64,000 nt of DNA from Mixophyes australis (GCA_036250195.1 JAVHZZ010000011.1:49560811-49624810); one strand, 5' to 3'. Shown: positions 35,511 through 46,147, counted from the first letter of the stretch. Notes: generated by a model not told the origin, from the sequence alone. Numbers and translations are program-made.

Positions 35511-35513
35511 TTA
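35511..35513. repeat. Harbinger target-site duplication TTA (left)
   Basis: TTA precedes GGGCTAGATTTACTAT. The same TTA follows the right end at 38545-38547. Harbinger elements duplicate a TWA triplet. Confidence 0.85.
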
Positions 35514-35536
35514 GGGCTAGATTTACTATAAGGCGT

Positions 35537-35567
35537 GATGCATGGCGGCTTGAAGCCGCCATGCATC
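35537..35567. repeat. Perfect 15-bp-arm palindrome at the Harbinger 5' end
   Basis: GATGCATGGCGGCTT and AAGCCGCCATGCATC are separated by one base. Further GCCGCC/GGCGGC palindromic motifs follow (AGCCGCCGGCGGCT near 35679-35692, TGGCGCTTTTGCT near 35704). No matching cluster is seen at the 3' end, so this half is a candidate protein-binding region. Confidence 0.85.
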
Positions 35568-35826
35568 GCAGCGGTTTTCCGGCGGGTTTGCATTGCAAAC
35601 AGCCGGATTTACTAATGGGCGCATTTCAGCTTCAATTTGAAGCCGCCGGCGATGTCACGGCGGGATGTAATGCTCAAAGCCGCCGGCGGCTTTGAATAGA
35701 ACATGGCGCTTTTGCTTTAAATGACGGCGCTTTTGTGTGAAGGCGGTTTTTTTGAAAATTACACCTGTCTCCTGGCGTGTTACTATTGGCTATTTTCAAA
35801 CTCAGGAGATTTGACATCACAAGCCC

Positions 35827-35833
35827 TATATAA
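35827..35833 (+). promoter_or_regulatory. TATA box of the Harbinger Myb-like gene
   Basis: CCCTATATAAACC is a good TATA box, about 340 bases upstream of the start codon at 36171 and inside the element. Transcription would start near 35855-35865. Confidence 0.6.
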
Positions 35834-36170
35834 ACCACTGGCCTGACACTTTTTTCTCTGATAGGGTTTTGAGGAGTTTTGTGAGAGGAGTTTGGAGGAT
35901 AGTGGTTTGCTGAGAGTTGGTGAGAGTTGGAGTTTGGTGTATTGGTGGAGCGATATCTGATTGAAGTGTGAGTAGTCCTGTGTTTTTTTTTCTGTTTTGT
36001 ACATTTATTTTCTCATTTATTTTCTGTCTTGTATTTTTTGTATTTGACTTGTCCTTTGTCTATGTTACTTGTGTGTGACTGTGTGGAGAGTGTGTCTGTA
36101 GGTAGTGTAGTTTGTTCTTTGTGTTTGTAAGTCCTTCAGTGTTTTGTGTTTTTCTTTCTTCTGTGTAAAA

Positions 36171-38357
36171 ATGTCCAGAGATAGGAGGGGAGAACAGGCT
36201 GAGGAGAGGGAGATGGAGGTTGAGGGGTCAGAAGAGGGAGAGGGAGAGGTTGAGGAGGCAGGACAGGGCAGGAAGACAAAGACAAGGAGGAATGTGCGCT
36301 TCTCACATGATGAGAATTGTGTGTTGGTTCACAATATCATTCCCTGCTACGAGGTCATCCTAGGCAACCTGGCAGCCCGGACTCTTCTAAGGCGGCGTCA
36401 CCAATTGTGGGGGCGTGTCTGTGATGCCGTGAACGCGGTGGGCCCACTGAAGCGGACAGTGGCGCACTGCCGCAAGCGCTTCTCTGATATTAAGAGGAGG
36501 CTTAAAGAGAAGATGGCCCAGGAAAGGAGGTCTACAAGGCGCACGGGTGGTAGCCCCCCACTTCGTATGGAGTACACCACGTACGAGGAGGAGCTGTGCC
36601 AGATAATGCCGGCTGAAATTGTAGAGGGCATAAATGTGCAGGACACAGATTCGCCCTCTTTTGGGCAAGTAGTTTGTGAGTGATTTGGTTTTTTTACCCT
36701 AACAGTTTTTTAAATGTTTTTCTCTTTTTTAAAATGCTTTTCTCTTTTTTAAAATGCTTTTCTCTTTTTTAAACTGCTTTTCTCTTTTTTTAAATGTTTT
36801 TCTCTTTTTTAAACTGCTTTTCTCTTTGGAAAAGTTTTTTTTTTTTGTTTTGCTTTTTTTTTTAGTTTTTCAAAGTGTATTTTTAACTCTATTAGTTTGT
36901 AAAGGGTTTTTATTTCTCATTAAAAAAAATTTTTTTATTCGCAAACACATTTTTGAAATAAACAGTATATTTGTAAATTGCTTTTTGCTGCAAATACATT
37001 GTATGCTTTTTCTAATACATCCAGATTCGCCAGGACCGCAGGTAACTCCCAGTCCGAGGTCTACACCTCCACCTTCAGCGAGAGATTCAGGCTCTGAAGA
37101 GCAAGCAGGTGCGTGGTCTCTGTTTGGGGAAGAAATAATGGAGTTAGATGTTTTTCTGTGCAAATGTTGGTGTTCATGTTATATTTAGTGATTTTTATAT
37201 GCTTTCCAATGAGAACATAGGGCTAGATTTACTAAACTGAGGGTTTGGAAACCTTGAGATGTTGCCTATAGCAACCTATCAGATTCCTTTTTTTTTTTTT
37301 TCCATTCTGCAAAATGTAAGCAAAAATCTGATTGTTTGCTATAGTCAACATCTATACATTTTCAAACATGCAGTTTAGTCTATGTTCCCCATCATGTACT
37401 ACACAGAGGGAGAAGTAAAATAGTATTCGCTTACCCCAAAGCACAGCCTTGCAGCATTTTGCTACAAGCACCCTCAATGTTTGCTTTTTAAATTATTTAC
37501 ATTTAGATCCCTTCACTGTAACGCATAGGCAAAATGAGATTTTTACTCCCAAAAAATATGAGGAGCATCCTTCAGCAGGTCGCAAGAGGACAACATATCT
37601 GGAAGGTAGACATTGGTAACCATTATTTAGTTGTTAAAGGTTTTTGTTTTTGGTACAGTGTCCAGAATTCAATTGACAAACATGTTAGTTCCTATATACT
37701 TACCTTGGTTATTTCACCACAGGAACCTCATCATCTCTGCAAGGCCAGCGCCAGTCTGCGCAGATGTCACCTTCTGACGACACACAGGAAGACACAGTCA
37801 TCACTTTAGAGATGGTAGATGTCCCCGTGTCTATGCGCCAGGAACAAGCAACTGCCCCTGCGGAACAGTCATCCGAGCAACAAGCTGCAGCTCCTCGGAT
37901 GGATACAGGGCGAGAAATGGCCGAATCCATTGCAAATTTCCAGGCACAACAGTCTCAGTTTATGGACAGCCAAACGAGACACATGTCACAAATTGCGGCC
38001 CATTTGAGGCGGATACACCGCTCAAATAGTCAAATCCCTGCTGGAATCAACCGTCTGGCAAATGCTTTGGAACAAACTAATGTGCAGCTGGCACAAATGA
38101 CTGGGGCTGTGGAGGCCTTACATTCCACAGTACGTGAGGGGAATGCCAATGTCACCCGCCTGGCAGGGCAACTACATTCTGAAATTGTAGCCCGTTTACC
38201 GGCACCTATGTCTTCAGCCACCACCAGTGCCGCTAGTACGCCTACCACATCTCTACAGAGTACTCCTCCAAGGAGAGGTGCTCGCACCAGGGGTGGGCGA
38301 GGGAGGGGAGAGAGTGGCACCAAGCATAGCGATATGGCTGCAAAAAGGCGTCGCTAG
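36171..38357 (+). CDS. Harbinger Myb/SANT-like DNA-binding protein (three exons, 407 aa)
   Basis: Accessory protein of Harbinger transposons, expected to bind transposon DNA and help bring the transposase to it in the nucleus. My exon model is 36171-36675, 37025-37108 and 37723-38357. Donors are GTTT|GTGAGTG and AGCAG|GTGCGT; acceptors are ATCCAG|ATTCGCC and CACCACAG|GAACCTC. The joined length is 1224 bases, exactly 408 codons with no internal stop. An acidic N-terminus comes first, then a Myb/SANT (trihelix-like) domain at about residues 40-125 with a basic end (TVAHCRKRFSDIKRRLKEK). The rest is a Gln- and Ala-rich helical region and a basic tail (RRGARTRGGRGRG, ending KRRR) that looks like a nuclear localisation signal. 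The open frame across three exons suggests recent selection or recent arrival. The exon 1 donor is the least certain part. Confidence 0.8.
36714..36835. repeat. ~20-bp tandem repeat TGCTTTTCTCTTTTTTAAA in Harbinger intron 1
   Basis: About six units of TG(C/T)TTTTCTCTTTTTTAAA(A/C), directly after exon 1. Confidence 0.9.
37219..37390. mobile_element. MITE-like sequence inside Harbinger intron 2
   Basis: The left part AGGGCTAGATTTACTAAACTG and GTTGCCTATAGCAACC and the right part CTATAGTCAACATC and CAGTTTAG match the 'TTTACTAAACTG' MITE family found at 12022, 29916 and 58526. It is more diverged than those copies and carries a T-run in the left arm. Confidence 0.7.
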
Positions 38358-38431
38358 TACAATGTTTATTATTGCTTAATGCTTTCAAAAGTTTATATAA
38401 GCATTATATGTTATTATTTATTGTGTTCTGC

Positions 38432-38437
38432 AATAAA
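38432..38437 (+). terminator. Polyadenylation signal of the Harbinger gene
   Basis: AATAAA lies 75 bases after the stop codon, followed by a T-rich, GTGTC-containing stretch (TATGGTGTCAGTC) suitable for cleavage and polyadenylation. Confidence 0.7.
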
Positions 38438-38544
38438 TGCAGTTAAATTTCTATGGTGTCAGTCTTTCTTTTCTGCACATTAAACAAGAGTATACTGATG
38501 TTTTAAAAACTATGCACAAACACGCCTGATAGTAAATCTAGCCC

Positions 38545-38547
38545 TTA
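38545..38547. repeat. Harbinger target-site duplication TTA (right)
   Basis: TTA follows the right terminal repeat ATCTAGCCC and matches 35511-35513. Confidence 0.85.
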
Positions 38548-39088
38548 GTGTTTAAAGGGGTGGGATAGAGAAATAGAAGAATTACTCTTGAAAGACTAAT
38601 TAACAATGGATCATTGGAACACTCTTTGTTTTAGGCTGCAGTGACTCATGATAATTTGTTTGGCTGAGAATCATTATGCAAAAATGAAGTATTTACATAC
38701 TTTGCTCCAAAATATCATTTTATGTATCTCAGATGAGTCATCAAGAGTTAATTTTTACATTTCTCTGTCATAAGTCAGAAAGTCCGTTGAAAAGGTATGT
38801 AGTTAATGTGATACCGAGTTCTTAATAAACAAATGACGAACGACACTGGATTGCACGGTTGACGTAAGACCCCCTAGTCAAGTATGGGGAGGGGGTCATA
38901 GTTTAGCAAATAGCTAAGGGGATTAGTGGAATGAATACAGCCATTTTCCCATAGAGTCCAATCCAGCTGTCATGTTTGCTGTAAAATCTCCCTTTCTGCA
39001 TGTATGTTTGTTTTCAAACCCATGTATTCAAAGCTTTGTATTCCTATTATTCATTTCTTTCTTATTTCTCATTCTTTACATCTATGCT

Positions 39089-39123
<35 letters not shown>

Positions 39124-42100
39124 TAGATACGAAAAGACATAGATATAGTCTCATTAATGGGGCTAAAACATATTTTTTTTTTAAGACAAATTCAGGGATA
39201 CACACATTAGATTGACATGAGTTACAGAAACAGTCAGGGGTTTGGTGTTATGTGTATAGAAGCTGCTAATTTTAAGCAGAAAGTTTTGTTGTGAGGAAAT
39301 ACGAGTCATGTTTTTATAGATTGCATATCTGTTTTGTTTTTTTGTGTTTTGTGCCTCATGTACAAAAATGTGCCTTTATATGTATGCACAAAGGGTGGAT
39401 AGGAGGAGATTGCTGGAGGTTAGGTATACAGATATGCATCTCTGTGTAGAACATTGGAGTAGGATTTTTGCCACAAGATACGACATAATGTGAAACCCTA
39501 GAAAATGTAGAATTTTCGTGTTTTATATTTTTTCACTGCTAGACAGACATGTACTGGATACTGTTATATTTGAAGAAAGTGTTATAGAAATAGACCCCTT
39601 TGTCTTTCTCACATAGTCAAGTAGCTGAATGTGAGGTACTGAGAATGGCATGTGAGTTGGCAGAGGGAAAATCGATTGATATACATTGGTCTTCAGCATT
39701 TTTCTAGTCTAGTGGGCGATGTTGAGTTGACTGAAAAATCTTTTAATAGCAATACCAGCACATGATTAGGACACTACATAGAGGACTTTATACAGTGACA
39801 CAGTTACCAACTGAAGTAGCTGCTAGTAAAGTCCACACTTACACACACGACCATACATGCTGTCACACCAGGGCGAACATAGCTGTCAAATAGATAGCAG
39901 GGTTTTATGTGACAGCTAACAAATCTATGTTTTGTTTTGTTTTTCGTTGTATTGTTTTAGTTTTAAAATGTGAACACACACACACACACACGCATACACA
40001 TATTGGTTAATATATGAAGATTTGTGTTACCTGAAGAATTAACTGTATGGAAGGTGAAGAGATGTGGTGAGGAGTCTGGTGGACTCTGGAGAGATAGACA
40101 AGGTAGACCAGTAGCTCCCAGAGTGTATCTTCCAGACCCAGTGGAGGCAGCACATGGTCTGGCTCAGCTGGGTACAGAAGGTATGTGCAAGCTGGTAAGA
40201 GTATATTGGGGTGCACCAGACATTTAGTCTCAAGCTAGTAGGACGGCAACGTCCTATCTTGATTAAGAGAATGTCAGGAAAATGATACCAATAGAGCCAT
40301 CCCATATCCCTCCTGCAGATGGGGTTTTCTCCAGGTAAAACAAATTCACGTCATCCAATTACCACCATGCAGGATCCTCAAGTATACACTGGTGTACCAA
40401 TGAAATATGTCTGGGTAAAGGTGTACTGAAATGTGTCTAATGTATTACTGTGTCATACTCAAAGCTTTTGTTACTCAATGTGATAGCCCTAGAGTTATAA
40501 TAGGTGATAGGGGTATTCATGTTATTGATAATAGATGTATAATGTATGAGTAGTGGTAACAAATCACATATTTTCGATTAGCCACAAACCAGTGTGAACA
40601 TAAAGTAACGGTACTCGGTAGAACAAATTGAATATAATAAGAGTTGGAACTTAATTGAAGTGACTGACAGCTTCAGGCCACTAGTCCTTCCCCGCTACCA
40701 AAAGGTCACTCCTGGGCAGCCTCTTAACCTGTCGATTTTTGAGATGTTCTTGACCCCTCTTGAGATGAGATTGTAACTGAGAGGCTAGTTTAGACCTTGA
40801 GAGCGTCCAAAACACTGTTTCCTGAAAAGTCACACTAACTGTCAGGATGTTGGATCGGGAGAGTAAGTTGTGGAACAGTAATTTCTTAGGCTCAGGTTAT
40901 TTGACAGACAGGTACCAGGTGTAGGCTACCAGCATCACGGCTTCAAGGGTAGCAGAGACACACTGGTGCCCATTCCACCCATTGCAGAGGAGCCAACACT
41001 CAGAGAAGGGTCCAAGGGCACTCATGAATCTGTTCTGGAAGGCCTCGAATGCAGTTAGTAGCACCTGAGCCAAAGGCTAAGACAGCTGTCCATCATGAAG
41101 TTGTAGTTTTTCCTGTTCTATGTTTCTTTCATTTCGTTCTCTTCTCGGGACGGTCAATTCTTTTAATTATTGGCAAGTGACAGAGGCTGGTTCAGGTAAG
41201 GATGTTGAGGAGTTGGGGATGAAGGAGAAGTTAGTAGCATAATCGGTCCAGCCAATTACTCTATTCAATTCAGAGGTAAAGGAAAATTTGGAAACCTTGG
41301 AGCTTGGAGAAAGTGCGAGGGGCTATTGTCTGAGTAGCATTACGCCCGTAAGTATGTTGACCCCATAATAAAAAAGAGAGGTACACCCAGTGATGCCAGT
41401 CCAGTAATATTCGGACTTGAGCAGGCATCCTTGAGAATGATTATCATTCTTGGGAGGGTAAGGTTTTAGACCAAACAAAGTGCTGGGCGTGCTGTGACGT
41501 GCCTCAGTGATTATATCAAGTAGGACTAGTTCTCTTCCCATTAAATATTGTTGAGGTACCCAAATTATGGGTGGGAGGTCACTAGGGGAAAAGTACAACA
41601 CCTAAGTCCCTTAGTCTGGAGTCTCCCAATAGTTTACAAGCCGATCACTGTTAAAACCTGAGTATTGGGAGACTGGGAAGAACGAGCAGAAAATAGCCTG
41701 CCCACAAGTGTTGATGAAAAGAACTGATGACATTATTAGAAGTGTGTATATTAACGCAAGCTGAAGGAGATTGTATATGGCATTAATGATAGATATAGGA
41801 TGATGCTATTGATGAACATGAAGTGTTTAAATGTATTCTGAGCTTAAAGACATGCGTTGAACAGATGAACCTGTTAGACATGAAGAACTGTAGTAGAGTA
41901 TTCTGTATAACCGATACATGTTCTATTGTACTCTGTACCTTTCCGAATAATGTATTACGTGTTTTATTGCACCTTTGAAGGGCATACAAAATGTTATCTC
42001 CAAGCTACAGAAGTGTACGGTCTATAGTAAAAGAAGAAATTGTTTTGAAGATTAAGATTCTCTCTTATGATAACTTGTTTAGAGCTACAAACAGCGTGGT

Positions 42101-42193
42101 CATACACCAAGGGGGACTTGCATTACATAGCAATGAAACGTGGTACTGAGATCCTGCATATAACATCTTTAAGGTGATAGTTTATTATACTAT
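38548..42193 (+). other. Internal region of the ERV right of the Harbinger insertion
   Basis: 3.6 kb between the Harbinger and the 3' LTR, where pol and env would be expected. Only the fragment at 40024-40227 is recognisable. A (TC)n microsatellite lies at 39091-39120 and a short (CA)n run at 39973-39992. No RT, RNase H or Env motif could be read in any frame. Confidence 0.5.
40024..40227 (+). pseudogene. pol: Retroviral pol remnant (integrase N-terminal zinc-binding region)
   Basis: A 67-codon frame contains GLWRDRQGRPVAPRVYLPD followed by HGLAQLGTEGMCKLVRVYWG. The combination of DGRPV-like text, a histidine-led helix and HLGxEKM-like and RxxYW-like spacing matches the start of gammaretrovirus-type integrase. 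The remaining zinc-binding and catalytic residues are missing because the frame closes. It is a deletion remnant. Confidence 0.5.
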
Positions 42194-42206
42194 AAAAGGG
42201 TGGAAC
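42194..42206 (+). other. ERV polypurine tract
   Basis: AAAAGGGTGGAAC lies directly before the 3' LTR start TGTTGAAG. It is purine-rich with one T, as expected for the plus-strand primer. Confidence 0.65.
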
Positions 42207-43049
42207 TGTTGAAGTCGTATAATTGGATGAACGAAAGTATATTGGTTAATATTGTTTTATTGGGCGATTGCACTCAGTATGCCACGCTACACGTGGCATA
42301 CGGTGATCGCAAGGTAAAATACGCACGTACACACTCGCATTACAACATTTAGTTATTTATATAATTCATATTCATATTGGTTCCGTTACACTGTAATTTA
42401 TGAGCATATAGTATTTGGTTTATTATTAGTTTATATAATATGATTATATGTGCACTTCAGTGATATTTAAGGTTCAGGTTATAGGAAAGGTGTCATGTCT
42501 AGTATCATATTAAACCCCTATTCATCAGCAGCTATCCGGTTCCATCGCCGAAGAGATCGCATACTCTAGTTATTGATGTTAGGGAATAAATAGCCAGATT
42601 GTATCAGAATGTGAAATGCTAATGAACTCATTGTAACTGGAGCACATCCCCTTGAGAGATGATCCCCACCTTTGGATTCCTTAGATTGAACCAGCCTATG
42701 ACCTGTTTACCCTGGACCCATCTGATGTCTGGACCTATAGAAGCAAGCCACGTCATCTCTATTGTTCACTCTGTAACACTGACTGTATATATAATCATAG
42801 CTGCACCCCCACCAGTCTCAGTCTACTCTAAACACAGTATTCAAGGGTGAACTACTGTCCACTGGTGGACGTGGTTAGCGCAGCGGTATGTATGTATCTT
42901 TTGGTATTGGCTGTACTGTACTGTATTATATAATAACGTTTTGAACTGTTTACTTTTTACATCTGCTAAAATAAATCACTTTGTGCTTCGGAAACACAAT
43001 ACAATCGATTGGGCAATGCTTATTTGAAAACGATAAAATTACTTTAATA
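42207..43049 (+). repeat. ERV 3' LTR
   Basis: It aligns with 31787-32628 over its whole length. Differences include an extra TATTCA near 42370, a missing ATTGCAT near 42560, an extra ATTGTATC near 42598, and scattered substitutions. Confidence 0.93.
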
Positions 43050-43053
43050 CCTG
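43050..43053. repeat. 4-bp target-site duplication of the ERV (right)
   Basis: CCTG is identical to 31783-31786 and belongs to the Tc1 sequence (CCTGGCTCACAATC). Confidence 0.9.
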
Positions 43054-43690
43054 GCTCACAATCTTTGTTCCAGTTCATCCCAAAGGTGTTCGATGGGATT
43101 GAGGTCAGGGCTCTGTGCAGGCCAGTCAAGTTCTTCCTCACCAAACTCATCAAACCATGTCTTTGTAGTCCTTGCTTTGTGCACTAGGAGAGTCATGTTG
43201 CAATAGAAAAGGGCCTTCCCCAAACTGTTGCCACAAAGTTGGAAGCATAGCATTGTCCAAAATGACTTGGTATAGTGAAGCATTAAAATTGGCCTTCACA
43301 GGAGATAAGAGGTCAGGCCCAAACCCTGAAAAACAGCCCCATTATGCCTCCTCCACTCGCCCATCTGACTGTCAAACAGAGAAGCGTGATTTGTCACTCC
43401 ACAGAACATGTTTCCACTGCCCCACAGTCCAGTGTCGGTGTGCTTTACATCACTCCATCCGACGCTTGGCATTGGTCTTGGTGATGTGAGGCTTCCATGC
43501 AGTTGTTCGACCATGGAAACCCATTCCATTAAGCTCCCGTCGCACAGATATGGTGCTTATATTAATGCCAGTGGAAGTTCGGAACTCTTCAGCTATGGAA
43601 TCAGCAGAGTGTTGGTGACTTTTATGCATCATTCGCCTTAACAGTTGTCGTCTTCAGACCCACCAATTTTGTATCACAAATGTTTGCAAA
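43054..43690 (-). pseudogene. Tc1 transposase, N-terminal and catalytic part (right of ERV)
   Basis: Minus-strand reading from about 43680 downward gives a DNA-binding region with SADSIAEEFRTSTGINIS and TISVRRELNGMGFHGR. The catalytic region follows with a degraded SLFDSQMGEWRR and then DWPAQSPDLNPIEHLWDELE, the Tc1 block containing the last catalytic glutamate. At least two frameshifts are needed to join these, so the gene is dead. Its C-terminus lies on the other side of the ERV at 31560-31786. Confidence 0.9.
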
Positions 43691-44005
43691 TGGAGACTGC
43701 ATAGCTAGGTGTTTGATTTTATACACCTCTGGCAACGTGTCTGATTGAAACACCTGAATTTAATAATTTACAGGTGTGGTCAAATACTTTTTTCCATATA
43801 GTGTATTTATATGGCTGACCAAGTAAATATTTTCAAAGGTTGAGTATTTCAGAAACAAACACAGTAGACAGCGCTGTATTAAAATGTTACTTTAATGTAC
43901 TTCATATAAATATATATATAAAATTCATATAAAGATGGCAGAATTAGTACACTCCTGGTTTTACAGTTTGTAGCCACATTTGTTAAAATTACAATAGTAA
44001 AATAT

Positions 44006-44314
44006 TTAGTAAAAACAATAATATTTCAAAACCAGCCTGAATGGTAATCCACTAACTGATCCAATCCAGCAACCGCAGTAGCTACTTTCTAAGCATGTCT
44101 CACATAATTTAAGAGCTTGTGTCAGGATTATGCAGCTTGCGTCAACATGGACCAGCATCCCTATGCCACACTTTTGACACCTTATTGAATCCATGTCCAT
44201 TAATTCAAGTAGTTCTAAAGGGGCCAAAAATGTCTTTCCATATGCATCACTGGCTTTGCCTGTAGCACACCTTCTTCTTTTCCATGGGATCTGTCCTTTA
44301 TTTCCTCCCTTCAA
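44006..44314 (-). other. Cysteine-rich open frame, origin unknown
   Basis: A 102-codon minus-strand frame with RCQKCGIGMLVHVD and LCETCLESSYCGCW, so two CxxC pairs that could bind zinc. I do not recognise the family and see no strong splice acceptor upstream. AATATTTTACTATTG and ACATTAAAGTAAC-type AT-rich sequence follows downstream. It may be a decayed exon, a transposon piece or chance. Confidence 0.25.
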
Positions 44315-44477
44315 TGTATACTAATGGGCCTAGCTAGAGTCTTCCTTTGTTTCCCCTATCCTGTTCTACTCATCTACTGTCCTATCTCATCCCTCTTGTC
44401 TATCCCATATGCCCCACATTGGGACCCCTCTATTCTTCACCTTATCTCACTCTTATTTGTCTCCTGTCATGAGCATA

Positions 44478-44960
44478 TCATTTTGTCCCACACGTTGTTC
44501 TTTGTTGCGCCCTTTGTCTTCTTCTTCCATCACATGTGCCCTGCAGCCTTCTTCTACTTTCTTTTACCACCAGTGTTACGCTTTGTCTTCCATCACCTTC
44601 ATCAGTGAGGAGGTGGACCACATTCAATAATTCCGAATCTCTGAATCTGCACTTGTCAGGATTGAGCTTGAGGTTAATTGCTTGTACTTTCTCAAGTACT
44701 AGGCATAGAACTTGGTAGTGCTCTTGCATGGTGCGGCCCCATATCAGGATGTCATCCACTATAATATCACATGGATATCATGCTAACTGGTTGCTCATCA
44801 TCAGCAACATCTTATTGTAGATGAAGATGTTTATAGGGCATTCATAGCAAGGCATATCTGGCTCCTATATATTGTCCCGCTCTCAGTTATCAGATCCATG
44901 CTTTCGCAAAATAGCATGCAAGCAAGTTCTGTTTCTGGCTTGATCTCAACGGGAATAATT
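44478..44960 (-). pseudogene. Ty3/gypsy reverse transcriptase fragment
   Basis: Minus strand: MDDILIWGRTMQEHYQVLCL contains the RT active-site block (xDD followed by ILIWG). LKLNPDKCRFRDSELLNVVH then matches the conserved RT segment after it. Upstream pieces (VEIKPETELACML, CLAMNAL) fit the earlier RT part with large deletions. The fragment ends at about 44478. Confidence 0.8.
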
Positions 44961-45129
44961 CTGTGCAGCAACCTTTCTCTGGGGGAAGGGTCTTACTGCT
45001 TATTGAAGGCTGGGCACCTTTGCCAGTCAGGGGGGTGATGGGTACAACAATTGGTGTGATATCTATTTCATGGCACAGACTTCATTGTGTTGCCTCAGTT
45101 CCCTTTCACTGCTATCTGATTGTTTATTA

Positions 45130-45560
45130 AGGTGCTAAATATTAATGGCAGTCTCTAGAGTAAGCCCTTTATCTCTTATAAGCTGCGTACAATCATATTA
45201 TTATGAATTCCACAACTATCCTGTTCCTTATGAGCTTATTTGTTATGGGACCAAATTTTGGGACAGTATTGTTAACCTGCATGCATAGGACTGTGCTGTC
45301 TCATCACATTTTTAATTTGTGGTGTTGAATATGTGTCTGTCCATTATTACATTTTTTACAACCAAACTGATCTCCTTAAACTTTTGTAGCAGTGTTTCGG
45401 GGTCTTCCCTATGCTCCCCATCTGCATATACAAATGTCTCTGTCTTGTGAACAGCTTCTGACCTACCAGATTTAATAAAGTGTAGTCCTGTATCTTTTTA
45501 TATTATTCAGAAAGTCCAGCATTGCAGTACACTCGCCACTCCCTTTTAAACTTAAGCAGT
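45130..45560 (-). pseudogene. Ty3/gypsy gag fragment
   Basis: Minus-strand reading gives EDPETLLQKFKEI, MDRHIFNTTN and CDETAQSYACRLTILSQN. These resemble, in order, the gypsy gag segment around FEEYC.P..NVTYERY.FN and the following GES.D.Y...L motif. It is in the right order and orientation to belong to the same element as the RT at 44478-44960, with the middle deleted. Confidence 0.55.
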
Positions 45561-46147
45561 TATCAGTGAAGTTTTCATCAAAAGTGAGTGGATCGATGTG
45601 CCACAGACCTTAAGCCATGTCAGACAATCTTCTGATATTATGTATGTAGAAGTGTGTAATGACACAGGAGATGACACTTCATTGAGTGGAACACAGAGAT
45701 ATTTACTCAGTGAGAGCTAACATAAAAGATGCTCATACATTTACAGTACCATCATTCCTATGTATCTTAAAGTATTTTTTACTTGCCCCCTCTGGGATTT
45801 CAGCCATGGCCTCCTTATTTACAGGTATGTGCTCTGCTCATCAGCCACTGGTTCATAACATTTTTATTCCATTAACATTGCCTGTGCAACAGATTTATTT
45901 TCTGCGTGAACATTTCCTTGCTAGTTTCTGGATCCTGACCCGTCTTCTCCTTGTGATTTTGTTTGCGACTCTTGCTGCTTTTGATCATGGGCTTTCTTCT
46001 TGGATTGCCTTTTTTCTTGTGTTTTGGTACCTCACTATGCAATAGTCAGCAGTTTCCCTTATGCAAAAGTTGCAAACGTATTTTGAGCTGTGGGTACCTG
46101 CAGTTAGTAGCCCCTTGCACTTGAGATTCATCTTCTTTTGGGTTACA
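45561..46147. other. No recognisable gene
   Basis: A 119-codon plus-strand frame at 45686-46045 has hydrophobic text but no recognisable domain and no support from context. Confidence 0.3.

Larger units (their letters stand above)
35514..38544 (+). mobile_element. PIF/Harbinger element carrying only the Myb/SANT-like gene
   Basis: Terminal inverted repeats GGGCTAGATTTACTAT at the left and ATAGTAAATCTAGCCC at the right, 16 bases each and perfect, continue with AAGGCGTG / CACGCCTG. TTA duplications flank both ends. The element is 3031 bases long and sits inside the ERV. It encodes a three-exon Myb/SANT-like protein with its own TATA box and polyadenylation signal. No DDE transposase frame exists on either strand, so it needs a transposase from another element. 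Confidence 0.9.
31787..43049 (+). mobile_element. Endogenous retrovirus, gammaretrovirus-like gag, largely without pol (11.3 kb including passengers)
   Basis: Two LTRs of 842 and 843 bases starting TGT(C/T)GAAGTCG and ending ACTTTAATA, a 4-bp target duplication, a polypurine-like tract before the 3' LTR, and a full-length gag ORF. A Harbinger element of 3031 bases sits downstream of gag. Without it the provirus is about 8.2 kb. The 3.6 kb right of the Harbinger shows only one recognisable pol fragment (40024-40227) and otherwise no long frame, so most of pol and any env are deleted or replaced. The two LTRs differ by a handful of small indels and substitutions, indicating a fairly recent insertion. 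Confidence 0.92.
31549..43803 (-). mobile_element. Tc1-like transposon interrupted by an ERV
   Basis: The ends CACTATATGGACAAAAGTATT at the left and AATACTTTTTTCCATATAGTG at the right are inverted repeats flanked by TA on both sides (31547-31548 and 43804-43805), the Tc1/mariner target duplication. The Tc1 sequence itself is only 31549-31786 plus 43054-43803, about 1.0 kb, which is slightly short for the family. The rest is the ERV and its own passengers. The reading GAAGGCCTG, then GCTCACAATC, is continuous once the ERV and one CCTG copy are removed. Confidence 0.92.

Noticed and set aside
35354..35695. Plus-strand 113-codon frame across the Harbinger left end
   Set aside because: It crosses the ERV/Harbinger junction, so it cannot be an original gene of either element.
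39000..39215. Serine/leucine-rich frame possibly part of an ERV env
   Set aside because: It results from the (TC)n microsatellite at 39091-39120. No signal peptide, cleavage site or transmembrane pattern supports env.
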